NCBI GenBank assembly: GCA_936432065.2
Contig: OW386293.2
Location: 47,897,923 to 47,961,922 of the forward strand
Length of the DNA stretch: 64,000 bases
Direction of reading: 5' to 3'
Source: Rutpela maculata
Taxonomy: Eukaryota; Arthropoda; Insecta; Coleoptera; Cerambycidae
Shown one piece after another: positions 31,279 through 43,350 of the stretch (position 1 is its first letter; each line of letters starts with the position of its first letter). The position numbers were made by a program, and so were the translations under genes. The notes under the pieces were generated by a model. That model did no database searches. It was given only the letters and a program-made list of their open reading frames with translations, and had not been told where the DNA came from.

Positions 31279-33176
31279 GTAAGTATTGAACGAAGCTACA
31301 CAGATTAATCGTTTTGGAAAATTTTGCACAACATTGTGGAACAAGGTCGTGTTGCATCCATTTAAACAAGTATAAAATTTTAAGTAAAACGTTATACATT
31401 TTAATTGTGTATAATCGTGTACATTTTGTTAGGCAAATTCAGTTTTGAGTATGAAGTATTTGCGGACAATTATTTTATTTTCACAATGAATCGCTCTATT
31501 AAGGTAGGATACGCATATAAAAGTCCAAAAAAATCCCATGTGAGCTATAGCGACCATTTAGAAAAAAACGGCCGCAATAACTGTTTTCTTTAAAATTACA
31601 TATAGTGGAAGACCAGACCTTCTGAATTCGACACCCTCTATACAACTCGCGAACACCCACCTAAAAAATAGGTAATCTGACGTAAAATAACCTGCTAAAC
31701 TTGATTTTTGAATTCGCCCACTGATTTGAGATTGCCAAAATGACCAAATTGGCAATTCTCTAAAAAAAAAAAATTATGTGTTATTCTTTGTTTTTCATAT
31801 AACACGTCATATATTTTTTATTTTACTTCAGAATAATTTAAATTTTTTACATAATATTCTCTAACTATTCTTTGATATGTTGAAAGTAAAAAACTTTACC
31901 TAAAAAATAATTAGTTGGCAAAAAAAATAACAACTTTTCTTTGACGCAAAATCTTTAAAATTTGCAGAGGAAAATGTCCGATCGAGGTATCTTTTTTATT
32001 TTTAAAGTTAGGTGCCTACTATAACCGAAAAAAATGTTCCTAATGAACTAAATAAAATCTTTTATAGAAGTTTTTTTTGAAATTTTGCTCCCTGATCGAA
32101 ATATTCATTGATTGTTTCAGCGTCCGAACGAATGCGCGCTACTATGAATCGGCCGCAATCGCACCTTGAGCTAAACGCAGACAAGTGCCAGGTGATTATT
32201 ATTTTCTAGTGTCCACTTATGTTACGTTGAAAGTGCTTTTTGTCTCAGTCCTTATATTTAGCGCGTTATAAACACATAGTTTGGCATAATAAATTATAAT
32301 TGCTCGGATAGGAAATCAAAGGAAACAAGCTAAAAACGTACTCCTCTCGCCTGTTCTCTGGATTTTTATATAATTGCTATACATTATATAGGATACTCTT
32401 CGCAGTTTTTTGTAAATAATGTTACTTTTAGACATTTTTAATTTTATATTAAGAACTTAGTTGGTAAAAGACTCAGTGTGATATTAAGTAAAAATTAAAA
32501 AAAAGTATACCAAACCCCATTTGGGTTTCGAACCCGGGTCCCTTGGATTCCGAGTCAATCAATCAATCAAAACAAATTTATTAGTATTAGGGATTACAAT
32601 AATGCGCCTGGGTCAGATCTCGGTTCAGAGCCGACCGCACAACCACGTAGCGTAGCGTCGTGGTTAATATGCAGTCGGATGAAGCGGGTCTGGTCTCGGC
32701 TATGACAATGGATCAAATGGAAGTTAGGGCTCTTGTTTAAAATATAAAAACTTAAACTTAACAATTTTTAAATATAACCATGAAAAAGTTTTAAAATACT
32801 TAAGACTACTTAAAGTTAAAACTGAGTTCTTATTAGGGTGCGCACACGCGCACTGTTTTTTTAAAAAGATCGGGTTGCTGGTACGGGGAAAAACTCAACG
32901 AAAAAACCTGTTCGAACCAATGACGACATTCATCCGATGGTCTGTCTGCCTTCGGAAAGGTAGGGTGGAAGGGAAGTTATGATTTAAACGGTTTTGGTTT
33001 GCAAGAAGTTATTAGTCGAGAGGGGATTTAGAAAAGAGACAAAAAGGACAAAGGAACAAAAATTAACATAATTAACAAAAATGAGACGAATAGAGAGAAT
33101 AGAAATGGGTTTGAAGGTAAAAGGTGGTGAAAAGTAAAAGGTGGTGAAAGGGAAATTGTGGTTTAGGAAAGTGGCG

Positions 33177-35861
33177 CTAAGGAAGTTGTCGAAAGATAGG
33201 CAACGCCTGGTATGGTAATGGGTGTTTCAAGTTGAAAAGTATGGCATTATGCTGTCTGATTCGTGTAATGTCGCGGGTTAATGGACTATCGCCCAGTCTG
33301 AATTGATAGAATTTTTGCGATATATTCTGGACGAAATCCGCTAATGGGGTTATGTCGTGGCAACGTGCGTAGAGATCTCTGAGGAAGGTGTACCTACCGG
33401 AGTCTGAAATGAGGCGCATAAATTTATGTTCTAAAACTCTGAGTTTCCGCATTGTCGTGACCGGGATGCTGCACCACACCGGCGCCGCGTATGTGATGGC
33501 CGGCCTGATCACCATCGTATACAAAAATTTTTTATTAGCCCTGTTTAGTCCGCTACCCCGCGCCAGGAGCGGATACAGACTCCTGGACATGGAGTAGACC
33601 TTTCGTATAGTCTCGTTAACGTGAGTGTCAGTCTTCTGTCCAAGTTCACCCCCAAATATTTCACGCACCTTTTGATTGGAATTTGGCGACCCCCGATCGA
33701 AATTGGTGTTAAAATGCGGTTCTCTGTGAACCGGCGCGTGAAGAGTATGGCCTCCGACTTTTCGGCGTTGATCCGAATCTTCCACTTAACGTAATACGCC
33801 GTGGCATGAGCCATGTGCGCCTTTAGTAGCATGTTCGCCGCTTGTGCATTGTGCGAATGCGCGTACATGGCCGTGTCGTCGGCGTACTTGGCAAGGTTCG
33901 TATTCAGAAACTTCGGAAAATCGGAGACGCATAAGTTGTATAACTTGGGTGACAGGCACGAGCCCTGGGGGACACCCGCGCGAATGTCTCGCCGACTTGA
34001 AAGTTTGTTATTCACCCTGACCTGCAGTGATCTGTCTGTCAGGAAAGAGTGAATTAGTTTTGTGATATGCGTAGGGAAGTTCAATGAGTTGAGTTTGTGG
34101 AGTAAGCCCGGGATCCATACTGTATCGAAAGCTTTCTCAATATCGAGCAACACCATGACGGTGCTTTTTCCGCGGTTGCACTGCACTTTGACGTCATTCA
34201 CGATCCTGACGACCTGGTGCACAGTGCCCCTGCCTTTCCTGAAACCAAACTGACATTCATCGTCGATGTGGAGTTCATCCTGGGCAGCGTCTAGTCTGAC
34301 CTGGATGACCTTCTCCACCAACTTGGAGATCGCCGACAGCAACGAGATCGGTCGATAGCTGCCGGCGAGTTTGGCGTCCTTGTTCGGTTTCAGGATCGGC
34401 ACGACCACGGCGTATTTCCATTGGCTGGGCCAGTGTTGTAGCCGCAGGATCACGTTGACAATGTACTTCAGTTGTACAATGCCTTTCCGCGGAAGATATT
34501 TGAGCAGCCTGTATTCGATACAGTCTGCCCCCGGGGCCTTGTTATTGGGTAAAGTCCGGACAATGCCCGCAACTTCCGAGGGCTTGGTCATGACTTTTGA
34601 AAATTCTCGTCTCGTCAATTGGATGTCATGACCAATTAGTTCGTTAACGTCGTTTTCGATGCGGTCGTGTCCCGGATTGTTCGGTATTCGTGCATTATGT
34701 ATGTCCGCAAAATGGTTCGCTAAGTCTTCCGCTTTCTGGGCGTCTGTCATAGCCGTCCGTCCGTTGGCGTTAGTCAGCGCGGGTATGGCCTCCCGCGTAT
34801 TTCTCATGGCTCTCGACAGCTTCCACAGCGAGTTGTCTTGAGGATTGAGCGCTTCCAGCTTATCCCGCCATTTCCGGTTTTTGGCGGTGTTGATGGCGGT
34901 CCTGATACGCTGTTGCAGTCTGCCCATCTCGGCCCTAGCGTCGACATCACGATTTCGCTGCCAAAGCCGTCTCAGTCGATTATTTTCATGGATGTCTTGT
35001 ATGACCGCAGAGTCGAGTCGGTCTTTGTAGGGATTTATGGTAATCATAGTTGCAACCCTCTGCTTGGCGCCCTGCACTATCCTTGTGAACTCCCCCACCA
35101 CATTTTCCAGTTCGGCGGGTGTGGTGATATTGTTTGCAAGTGTCAAGTGTGTATTTATATGTGTCTTGTAGAGACGCCAATCGGCGTCCCTATAAGAGGT
35201 GACTTTTCGTGTAATGTCTTCCCTCGACATGTTATCCAACTCCAACAGAATTGGATTGTGGTCGGAAGCGAGCTCCTCCAGCGCCACTGGTGGCGTGGAG
35301 TTTCTCACACCCTTATTGACCACGATGTCGAGGGTGGTGGGCGTTGTACCGTTTTCCGGAAAATGTGTGGGATTGTCCGGATACTGCAGCACGACATTAC
35401 GATTACTCACGTAATCGTACAGAGTGTTGCCGTTGGCGTTGTTGCGATAGCAGTTCCATGCGTTATGACGAGCGTTAAGGTCGCCTATAAGCAAGCAGCG
35501 TGGGCTCGCGTTCAGTAAATTCTCAAGACAACCCGCCGAACCCGTTCAAGGGCCGGTTATACGCGGCGACGATACTTATGCCGCCTTCCAGCGTCACACA
35601 CACGTTCTCCACGGAAGTGTTCCGTAGACAACGATGCGTGTGAGCAATATCCGACTTTATGAGTATGGCTGCTCTGTTAATGTCTGCTCTATCTTTTCTA
35701 ATGGTCGTGTAACCTCGAACGCGTAGTTTGTCCCGTCTGTCGAGTTTTGTCTCATTCAGAAGCATAATGTCGATTTTATGCCTCGTCAAGTAATTGATTA
35801 AAAAGGGAATTTTGTTACCTATACCGTTGGCGTTCCATGAAGAGATCTTTAGTCTAAAAGC
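33177..35861 (-). pseudogene. Jockey ORF2: endonuclease and reverse transcriptase
   Basis: Reads ISSWNANGIGNKIPF at the start (about 35850), then LLNETKL (Glu, about 35765) and IGDLNARHNAWNC (35490), with ASDHNPIL (about 35245) ending the AP endonuclease. RT blocks follow: NNKAPGADCI (about 34545), YRPISLLSAISKL (34350), QFGFRKGRGT (34255), LLDIEKAFDTVW (about 34145), AGVPQGSCLSP (33990) and catalytic KYADDTAMYA (33895-33865), then the thumb and a tail to the stop at 33177. Two frameshifts are visible, near 35533 and near 33640, so the gene is nearly but not quite intact. The first in-frame codons abut the end of ORF1. Confidence 0.9.
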
Positions 35862-35872
35862 AAGCAGCGTGT

Positions 35873-37391
35873 CTAAAAGGCATTAGTAGGCAGATCCCGG
35901 AAGAAGGCCGTTACCACCTGGAATTTATCGAAGGCGCAGGTGCAGCCCTCGAGTTGATCGTTAAGTTCGTCCATCCGTACCAGTAACTGATCGATATTGA
36001 CCAACGAGGCCATCCTCTCCGTCGAGTCCCGGAGCCGACGGAGTTTGTCCATCCCGGATCCTGAGGGGTTTGTGGATGGTGGGCTCCTTCGGTCCGTTTG
36101 CGGCGAAGGGGACGGTCTCGCCAGTTGTTGTTGTTGCTGGTGCTGCTGCTGTTGGGGAGGTTGCGTGGCAGGCCTAACTTTCTGGGGTTCTAGATGGGGC
36201 AGGGGCAGGGGTTGGGACGACTGTGCCCTCCTCTGCATCCAGGCGTTGATTGTGGGCAGTGGTGCCGCCACGTACGTCATCTGAGGTGGGGGAGATACTC
36301 TTGTTGATCTTACGTCCATGGCTTCCAGCTTCCTCCTGTACACGGTGCAGGCGACGCTGTTGGCCGTGTGGGTCCCGCCACAGTTGAAGCACACCGCCGG
36401 TTCGTCCCGCGGCTTGGTGCACACCTTCGTCAGATGGGGTCCCGCGCATTTCACGCAGTGAGGGCTCGCGTGCCCCCACTGTTGGCATCTGTGACATTGT
36501 ATAATGCGTTTGTTATTGACTTGTCGCTCCCATCTGACGGAGGTGTGGTCCAAGCAGTGGACCCGGGCCTGCATCTCCCTCAGCGTCACCTCGCTTGTGG
36601 TAACCACCATGTACAGGGGTTTTCTGGTGCCCCTCATGTTGTGGATTTCCTTCACCGTTACCTTGTGAACGTTTTCTAGCTCATCCTTTAGATCTTTCAT
36701 ATACACCTCGTGATAGATGCCCCGGAGGACGAAGGCGTGGGACTTCTCGTCCTTCGGGATGTAGGTGTGGTAGTCTATTTTCCCCACCTCAAGATACTCG
36801 TTCATAGCCGCCCAATCGGCTTTATTTGCCAGCTGCAACATAGTTGAATTAGCTGAGTGCTTCCATATATGGTCGCCCCTCTGCTTGCCCTTTAAGAAGT
36901 TGTTGACCTTTTTGTGGTCGTTTAATCTGCCATGGATCACTATTGGGGGGGTTTTTTAGGGGCAGGCTGACGAGGCGCCTCTCCTTCGGCAACTGGCACC
37001 ACGTCCATGTCTTCGTCAATCTTCACTGGTCTTGCATGGCGGTTGGCTACTTTTATTGGTGCTGTCTCTGGTGGCGCCTGGTGGGCCTCGACGATCCCGG
37101 ATGGGTGAATGTCGGGTTGCCCATCTCCGGGATCGCCAATTTTCGCTTCTTGTTCGTGCTTGCGTTTAATTTGAAAATCGCCGCCATCTTTTCTTGTTGA
37201 GCGCCTTTGGCTGGGCGCGTTATCGGCGCCGCTTTTACGCTTTCCGCGGACTCCGATCCGCTGTCCATATCTTCATCGGTCTTCTTGACAGGTGATGGTT
37301 TGGTGCGTGCAATAGCTTTCAGCTGTGCGGCTGGCGCATCTCCTTTCCTTTTCAGGGGTTTCGTCATTGTGGTTTTCCTGTCGAGGGACAT
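35873..37391 (-). pseudogene. Jockey ORF1 (Gag-like nucleocapsid)
   Basis: The N-terminal part (37391-37053) starts MSLDRKTTMTKPLKRKGD and is basic and disordered. After a frameshift near 36945-37050 the main part (36940-35873) has a mixed alpha/beta RNA-binding-like region (KIDYHTYIPKDEKSHAFVLR...). Three CCHC-type knuckles follow: CHRCQQWGHASPHC, CVKCAGPHLTKVC and CFNCGGTHTANSVAC (about 36510-36350). Then comes a Pro/Gln-rich stretch and a final coiled-coil-like helix. It binds element RNA. The frameshift (near a run of G in the + strand at 36944-36958) is the only visible defect. Confidence 0.85.
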
Positions 37392-37535
37392 GACCGATAT
37401 GTAGCTGTCGTCACCCGACTTCTTGGTAGGGGGGGAGGGTAGGCCACGGCCACCCTTTGGACCAGCCGCACATCTCCTGTTGCGCGGAATTCCGAGTCAA
37501 AAGCGTTAGAACTACACCACCATCTTACACGTAAA

Positions 37536-38125
37536 AAAATGTAAATTTTTACATTATAAGATACGAGCTAAAATCATATTTTCACGGTTGTATATTACAT
37601 TATGAAATGTATATTTGTAAAATATATAAATAGTTAGATATTAAAATGAAATATCATTTCACCAGATTCCTATTCAATTACAAAAACATAAAAATCAAAA
37701 AAAAATTCTTTCAAATTTAAATCATTAATAACATTTTTATTTACCGATCGATTTTGTTAAAAAACAATAGGGTTCTTCCTCTAGCTAACACTAATTCACT
37801 TTCCAAATTTCAGTACAATCGGAATTTTCTTTGAGTTAGCGTGCTTACAAGAAACGTGACGGACGGACGGACGGATCGACAGACAGACGGATAGACGGAC
37901 ATTTTGAAAGTGGTTCAAAATTCGTTCACTAACACAATGGTATGAAAATTTGTTGTCTGCGAGCGATATTTACGGTTTTAGAAATGTACCGATCAAAAAA
38001 TGCAATATACTCTTTGTTTTCGTATTTGCGAAGAGTATAATAAGTAGTTACTTTTTTTCATACAAGCGATAGAGTGATATAATATAGAAAATATGTATCG
38101 ATAATTAAGTTTTGAACAACGTGTT
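37536..38125. other. Spacer with GACG/GACA microsatellite
   Basis: AT-rich DNA following the tRNA-like sequence, possibly the body of the same SINE. A GGAC/GACA tract lies at 37858-37903. No gene seen. Confidence 0.45.
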
Positions 38126-38633
38126 TTGTGCCAGAGAAGCAGTTGTGAAACAGTTCAAGCTGTCACAGCAGATGCATTCTACTATTTATTACAAGCAGCG
38201 TCTGAAAAATCAGATGACATTTCTGTAGCTCTAAAACAATATTTAGAACAAAAAGATTTATTTTTATCACTAAATCCAGTTTACCATGCACAATGTAGAA
38301 GATCGTATACCCGAACTGCTTATAAAAGAAAATTAGAAATTTTAAATCCTAGTACAGAGAAAACAAGTAAAAAGGACATTTCTGCAATGTGCTATTTACA
38401 AGACAGCCTACCAAATTAAGCCCAGAATTCCAAATGTTTTAGATTTTGGATGGTACCTAAAGGAGGAAATCTTATTTCCAAAGATGATTTCAAAAAGCCC
38501 AAAACCCAATTTTATTGAGTTAACTCCATTTTGTAAATGTAAATTATATAACTGTACTACAAGCTGCAAGTGTAGCAAAGCAAACGTGCAATGTAACATA
38601 AGTTGTTTATGCGAAGGAAAATGTAATCTTTAG
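38126..38633 (+). pseudogene. XPG-like/CXC family, internally deleted copy (copy 2)
   Basis: The first frame (38126-38419) reads SSCETVQAVTADAFYYLLQ and later LFLSLNPVYHAQCRRSYTR, resembling the N-terminal Cys/His region of the family. After a stop at 38417-38419 the next frame (38421-38633) reads RIPNVLDFGWYLKEEILFP and then the Cys-rich end FCKCKLYNCTTSCKCSKANV...CNISCLCEGKC before a TAG. The nuclease middle is missing, so N- and C-terminal parts are joined by deletion. It lies about 200 bp inside the right arm of inverted repeat C. Confidence 0.6.
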
Positions 38634-40006
38634 TACACACTTGCTGTTATAATTAATGAAAACATATTTTTTAATGTGTATGTTTTGAGATTATCTACAT
38701 AGTTTTATAACATTTAATTGCAAATAGAAACTAAATAATCCGTAGACTCACTTGATCGCTTAAACGACACCACAGATGGGCGACGTTAATAGAAGTTATG
38801 CTTTAAATTAATGCGGATGAGTTGCGCGGCCGCATTCAACAGCGTCATCTCGTTACATGAGCCGAATTTCAAAAAAATCTCTTTATAAAAAAGTTTGTTT
38901 ACAGTATATGGAACAATTGTCTCGTTTATACTATAACTCTCTCTTTAAAAATAAAAAAGTTACCTCGATCGGGTATTTTTCAATGCAAATTTTAAAAAAC
39001 CGCGACGATAGAAGGTAATTATATATTTTTCAGGCACTATATTATTAGTTACACTATATTCTTTGCCGTCAGCCTGTCCAAGAATATTGGAGGGATAATG
39101 TGTAAAATATTGGTCTAAATCGGAATTAAAATAAAAAAGATATGATGTGTTATGTGCAAAACAAAAATTAAGACATAATTTTAAAATTTTTCAAAAAATT
39201 TGCGAATTGACCGATTTGGCAATCTCAAATTAACGGGCGAACTCAAAAATCAAATCTAGAAGCTCATTTTACATAATATCATCTGTTTTTTAGGTGGGTG
39301 TTCGCGAGTTGTTGACTACTTTTAAAATACTTCCTACAGATTGGCTGATCTCCGACTAATATAGTCCAATAAATAAGCCGGAAAATGTGGAAAAGTGGAG
39401 GAACAGCACCGATTTGAAAAATTCCTTTTTTCACGTGTTCCCTAGACCCCCACGAATATGCATTAACTCCGAAAATGAGAGTCATAAAAAAAATTATAAA
39501 ATTAATATTCCGCCTCGGAAATGGGCTCTAGGAGGTTTTTTGGGTCGCTGATCACGAATCCGAGGTCGAAATTGAGGAATTCCATGTTCCAGTATGGAAT
39601 TCGTGCCATTTTTTTAATGAAAATTCCACTTTTTCGAGGGGAAATTTAAATATGAATATTGTGTTGCGGAAGTGTGCCCTAGGAGGTTTTTTGGGTCGCT
39701 GATCATGATTCAAAAATTCCATATTCTGTACTGGAATTTGTGTCATTTTTCGTGTCGAATTTTACTTTGAAGAAAAAAGTTATGTATGAATATTACGAGC
39801 ATTTCAAATTAATATACATGGCAATTTTATAAATACTGCAGGAATCCATGCAAATTTTTTCTTCTTTCAAGTGACGTAAGTGATTAAAAGATACCAATTT
39901 TTATAAAAATATAGCATTTATTGTGTTGGTACAAAAGGTGGTATTCTGTGTAATAAAATACTTATTAATTTATCATGATTTTTTTATATAATTTACAACA
40001 TTTACA

Positions 40007-42058
40007 TCAATCATAATCTGAATCATATTCGAGAACTGGTAATTCAGGATTTGTTGGTTCTTCTTCAGTGTCCTTTTCATCTTCCTGTTCATCCAAATAA
40101 ATCCTAAAACAACCCCAAAACTATTGCAAAAATACATTCACTCGATAATTTCCTACTTTAACAATCCATAACAAACAATACATAAATAGTCTGTACAGTC
40201 TTGAATATGTGAGATAGCAAAAAGGTAAACTCAAAATACAAAATATAGAAAAATACATCAACAAAATATAAAACTTTGCAATACTAAAAACAAGAATAAA
40301 CATACCTATATATTTTCTATTTTTTAAACAAATTTCTGTTTTTAACAGATAAAACATTGTTAGTCCAGTAAATAAATACCCACCTATATTAATTATATTA
40401 ATTTATAAGTTAAATAAGATAAACATAAAATACAGAATAATGAAAAATATACCAAAGGATTTACAATATAATAATGAAATCGAGATTTTGAACACACACA
40501 TTTGCATAATAAAGTACACGGAAGTTTCTTTTTTTTGCAACTGCATGCTTTAAGACAACCCTTCTTACAGTTGCATTTGATCAAGTCCTCGCAAGCTTTA
40601 CTTACTTGTGGGATTGATCTCCACTTTGGGATAAGTTTGCCCTCGGGAGATTTCACCCAGCCAAAATCAGAGGGATCTGGAGCATGAATCAGTGGCTCTT
40701 TGGCAGAAACCCATATGCTCGCTTGATACAGAGCTCTTTTGCAGTGTAGCAGTAGGGCATCCTGCGTGGGAGGTAGGGTCTCTGGGTTATTGTTCCGGTG
40801 ACAAAATATCTCCTTTCTAAGCTGGTTCAAACCTTGTGATTCTCCACAGTAAATTTTAACAAAAAAGGTTTCCATTTCACTGAACAAGGGAGAGTTTATT
40901 TCAATAGTTGTAAAGGGCTTTTTCAAAATCTCACACATTGTGGAAATTAGTGATTCTCCTCCTCTTTGCATTGCAAGGAATGTGGTCTTTTTTGATCTTC
41001 CTCTTATTGACGACGTGGAATCACATCCTGTTGGGTGGTAAACAAGGGCAAAGCGCAGCTAAGTTTTGAACCCAAAGCGTGGTGAAGGTTCCCGATATTT
41101 AATTTTCTTTTGTTGTTTTCCGTTCCATAATAAAGGTATATTGAACAATCGTGATTCAGCTGTTGAAAATATTCGAAATGGTACATTAAGATAACAATTA
41201 TATCGGAATCTACGAGAACTGTTTTTGAACCTGTTTTTAGAGCATGAATTACATGTAGGATAATTTTAGTGTCTGCTTCTTCGTGATCACAATTTTCAAA
41301 CATCTCTGTTTCCGTGCCAAAATGTCGAACAGTATTTTCATGAGTAATGTAGAAATCACACAGCTTTGAACAAGCATCGGTCGTCAGATATAAAAAAAGA
41401 TCAGCTTTATTATCTGGGTTAAGGAGAAATTCAAGCCATTTCTTAGGTATATTCGTCGTAGAGTTGATTATGATCCTGGCACTGGTACCGCGATTTTCTC
41501 TTGTGTCCGATTTAATAGACATTTTCCAATAACTATTCCTCGCTATGTGCAACTGAGACGTGTTTTTGAATTCTGAATATATGTATGTCATGTCATGTTT
41601 ACATAATCTTCGAAAGTGATCGTGTCTGAAGTGGGATTTAAAAGATGTATCAGAGCACCAGCATCGATTACTACAGTATCAAAGTATTGAGGGATTCCGA
41701 TTTCTGCAGATTCAGCTATATCTGTGTTTTCTGCTTCGCTCAGTATACAGCGTAAAATGTCGGATTTTTTAGAATGAAACATTTTATCGACAATATCTCC
41801 AAAGGCAGGCGGAAATTCTTGAACTTCGTGAGCGAAAAAAGCATCGATATTTCAATTTCGTAACTGTACAGATATATACAAATTAGCAAGTACGGACATG
41901 TTACTCTTTACACAAGTTATCTTTCTCTGGAATACGCGTTTCTTTTTTGGAGCTTTAAATAAATGAAAATTATTTTTCTTTATTGGCTCATCAAAAGCTT
42001 TTGTTTTATCAAGAAGAACTTGTTGTACATAGATTATAGACAATATATACATAAACAT
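40007..42058 (-). pseudogene. XPG/FEN-like nuclease with C-terminal CXC domain (copy 3, longest)
   Basis: Minus strand, N to C: KAFDEPIKKNNFHLFKAPKK (about 41995), a TGA near 41852, NIDAFFAHEVQEFPPAFGD (41840), VVIDAGALIHLL (41675), a frameshift near 41590, RNSYWKMSIKSDTRENRGTS (41540), CDHEEADTKIILHVIHAL (41290), KTVLVDSDIIVILM (41225), a second frameshift near 41045, then TGCDSTSSIRGRSKKT. EAD, DSD and GCDS match the spaced acidic residues of XPG/FEN-type PIN-fold nucleases. The end has LPPTQDALLLHCKRALYQAS, DPSDFGW and a CXC-like block (CNCKKGCLKACSCKKKKLPC, about 40585-40525). A last small exon (40103-40007, after a TTTTAG acceptor) encodes an acidic tail ending LEYDSDYD. The presence of an intron and this domain order suggest a real gene that later decayed. 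Confidence 0.7.
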
Positions 42059-42280
42059 TTAACATAACATAACATAACATATATACCATTCGATAGGAAA
42101 GTTTATTCTCTTTAAAGCAGGGCTCTTGACATTTTTCCTAAAAACTAATAGTTTCCGAGAAAATTGCGAAAAGGTAAAAAAATATAATTTTGGGGGTGGT
42201 TTTGGGGTGGTTTTAGGGTGGTTTTTCAGGGAGGATCCCTGGGCCTTCATCCTATCTTTTTTTCTAACCCCCTAATATAC

Positions 42281-42520
42281 TCATTTCCAGTAAAGGCCAA
42301 ACTTTAACACGCATGGTAACTCACAACCCATTTTTATATGGGAATTAATACCTACTAAATCAGTTGGATTCAATGGTGTGGTTCTGTTATGATGAGAATC
42401 TGTTAAGAAGCCGATCCAAGATTGCATTTGGTAGTACACCCGTTTAAGATATTCTCTGAAACCATCCACGGCAGGAGGCAGCGTGGTTATATTTACCGTA
42501 TTCTTCTTCGCTGATTTCAT
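42281..42520 (-). pseudogene. Extra C-terminal-type fragment of the same family
   Basis: A 79-codon minus-strand frame: VNITTLPPAVDGFREYLKRV then YYQMQSWIG and LNPTDLVGIN. The LPP-x-x-D-x-x-x-x-(Y/H)-x-x-R-x-x-Y-Q block parallels LPPTQDALLLHCKRALYQAS in the downstream copy. Because this C-terminal-type piece lies upstream of the N-terminal part of copy 3, it must belong to another copy or a rearrangement. Confidence 0.5.
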
Positions 42521-42573
42521 ATTTTGTGCATTTCTTGTTCAAAAAAGTATTATATCTGGCCTTGCGCAGTTTT

Positions 42574-43350
42574 ACTTCCACGTCCAGTGGAAGTATAGTA
42601 ACGACAAAAAAATTTTAAAAATTTTTATTGTCCAAATAGGCTTAAAATGTCATGAAACGTCGAGATTTTAAGTTTGAGCGAAAAAAATTTCTGTCTGTCG
42701 GTCTGTCTGTCTGTCGGTCTGTTTGTCTGTCGGTCTGTCGGTCTGTCTGTCTGTCTGTCTGTCGGTCTGTCTGTCTGTAACTTTTTTTTGTGCGCACGTT
42801 TACTCTGGAACCGTTTAAGATATTGACTTGAAATTTGGTACACATATGTACTTTAACGAGATCTAGAACTAGATTATATTTTCATCTTGTTCCGTCGAAG
42901 GGTTGGGGGGTAAATTGGGGTAAATTTGGGGTAAATAGGTCAATCAAGCAGGTAAGAGTCCATAAAATTGGTATTTAGTATATACAAGAGAAGCTAAGGT
43001 CTTAAAAAAGATTTTGGAATTAGCTACCCCCATTACCACCCCCACCCCCTTATTAAAGGGGATGAAAAAAAATTGTGATTTAGTGTATGCACAGGAACCA
43101 GAAACCTCAAAATATTTTTTTACTTCATCCACCCCCCACTACCAATGTGACTACCACCCCCCTATCACCACCACCACCTCACTACCGATGTGGGGTATCG
43201 TTTTATGGGTTTTTGGGGTAGAGAATTTCAAATATTATATTATTAAAGTTCCATAAACAATTATTTTCACATACAAAGTTTTTTCGTTGTGAGTGACTTG
43301 GATAGAGAATCTGGATGTGGAAGTAGTGATTCCTTGGGCAGCGGTTTTTA
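42574..43350 (+). repeat. ACTTCCAC repeat, copy 2
   Basis: Nearly the same sequence as 7654-8357 over its whole length, bounded by ACTTCCACGTCC (42574) and GGATGTGGAAGT (43313-43324), with the similarity continuing to GGTTTTTA at 43350. It differs mainly by an expanded TCTG/TCGG tract (42690-42778). The translated tract gives Gln-Thr-Asp-Arg repeats on the minus strand that are not a gene. It is inserted inside inverted repeat B. Confidence 0.75.
42690..42778. repeat. TCTG/TCGG microsatellite
   Basis: About 22 tetramer units of TCTG with interspersed TCGG and TTTG variants. The same place in copy 1 (7771-7797) has only about 6 units, so it varies between copies. Confidence 0.85.

Larger units (their letters stand above)
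32559..37488 (-). mobile_element. Jockey-clade LINE, near full length
   Basis: A 4.93-kb element on the minus strand flanked by a 12-bp target duplication ATTCCGAGTCAA (32547-32558 and 37489-37500). The 3' end is a TTGA microsatellite tail (32559-32570). It has ORF1 with zinc knuckles and ORF2 with endonuclease and RT. Base composition is clearly more GC-rich than the surroundings. ORFs have only a few frameshifts, so the insertion is younger than most other repeats here. Confidence 0.9.
32505..37535 (-). other. tRNA-like sequence (SINE head?) split by the Jockey insertion
   Basis: If the Jockey element is removed, the minus strand (37535-37489 joined to 32558-32505) has a pol III A-box-like GGTGTAGTTCTAACG and a B-box GGTTCGAAACC about 40 bp apart, with an anticodon-like loop CTCGGAA between. 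The T-arm and acceptor do not fold well, so this is a tRNA-derived SINE or tRNA pseudogene rather than a working tRNA. The Jockey element hit the anticodon-stem region. Confidence 0.45.
31640..39320. repeat. Long inverted repeat C (arms 31640-32145 and 38828-39318)
   Basis: The left arm begins ACAACTCGCGAACACCCACC; the right arm ends with its inverse at about 39318. Further shared words are TTTGAGATTGCCAAA, TTAAAATTTGCA, CCGATCGAGGTA and TTTTTTATTTTTAAAG, in inverse order, over about 490 bp. The arms are diverged. Between them are the Jockey element, the tRNA-like sequence it hit, and a fragment of the XPG-like/CXC family. Without the Jockey insertion the structure would be about 2.75 kb. Confidence 0.65.

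Noticed and set aside
32520..32545. Functional tRNA gene
   Set aside because: B-box and A-box are present after removing the Jockey element, but T-arm and acceptor pairing fail and the sequence is interrupted; at most a SINE or pseudogene.
34838..35518. 226-codon plus-strand ORF and several others at 33.8-37.4 kb
   Set aside because: All lie opposite the Jockey ORFs on the minus strand, which carry clear RT, endonuclease and knuckle motifs; the plus-strand frames are GC-driven shadows.
42625..42845. Minus-strand ORFs with Gln-Thr-Asp-Arg repeats
   Set aside because: Produced by the TCTG/TCGG microsatellite within the ACTTCCAC repeat.
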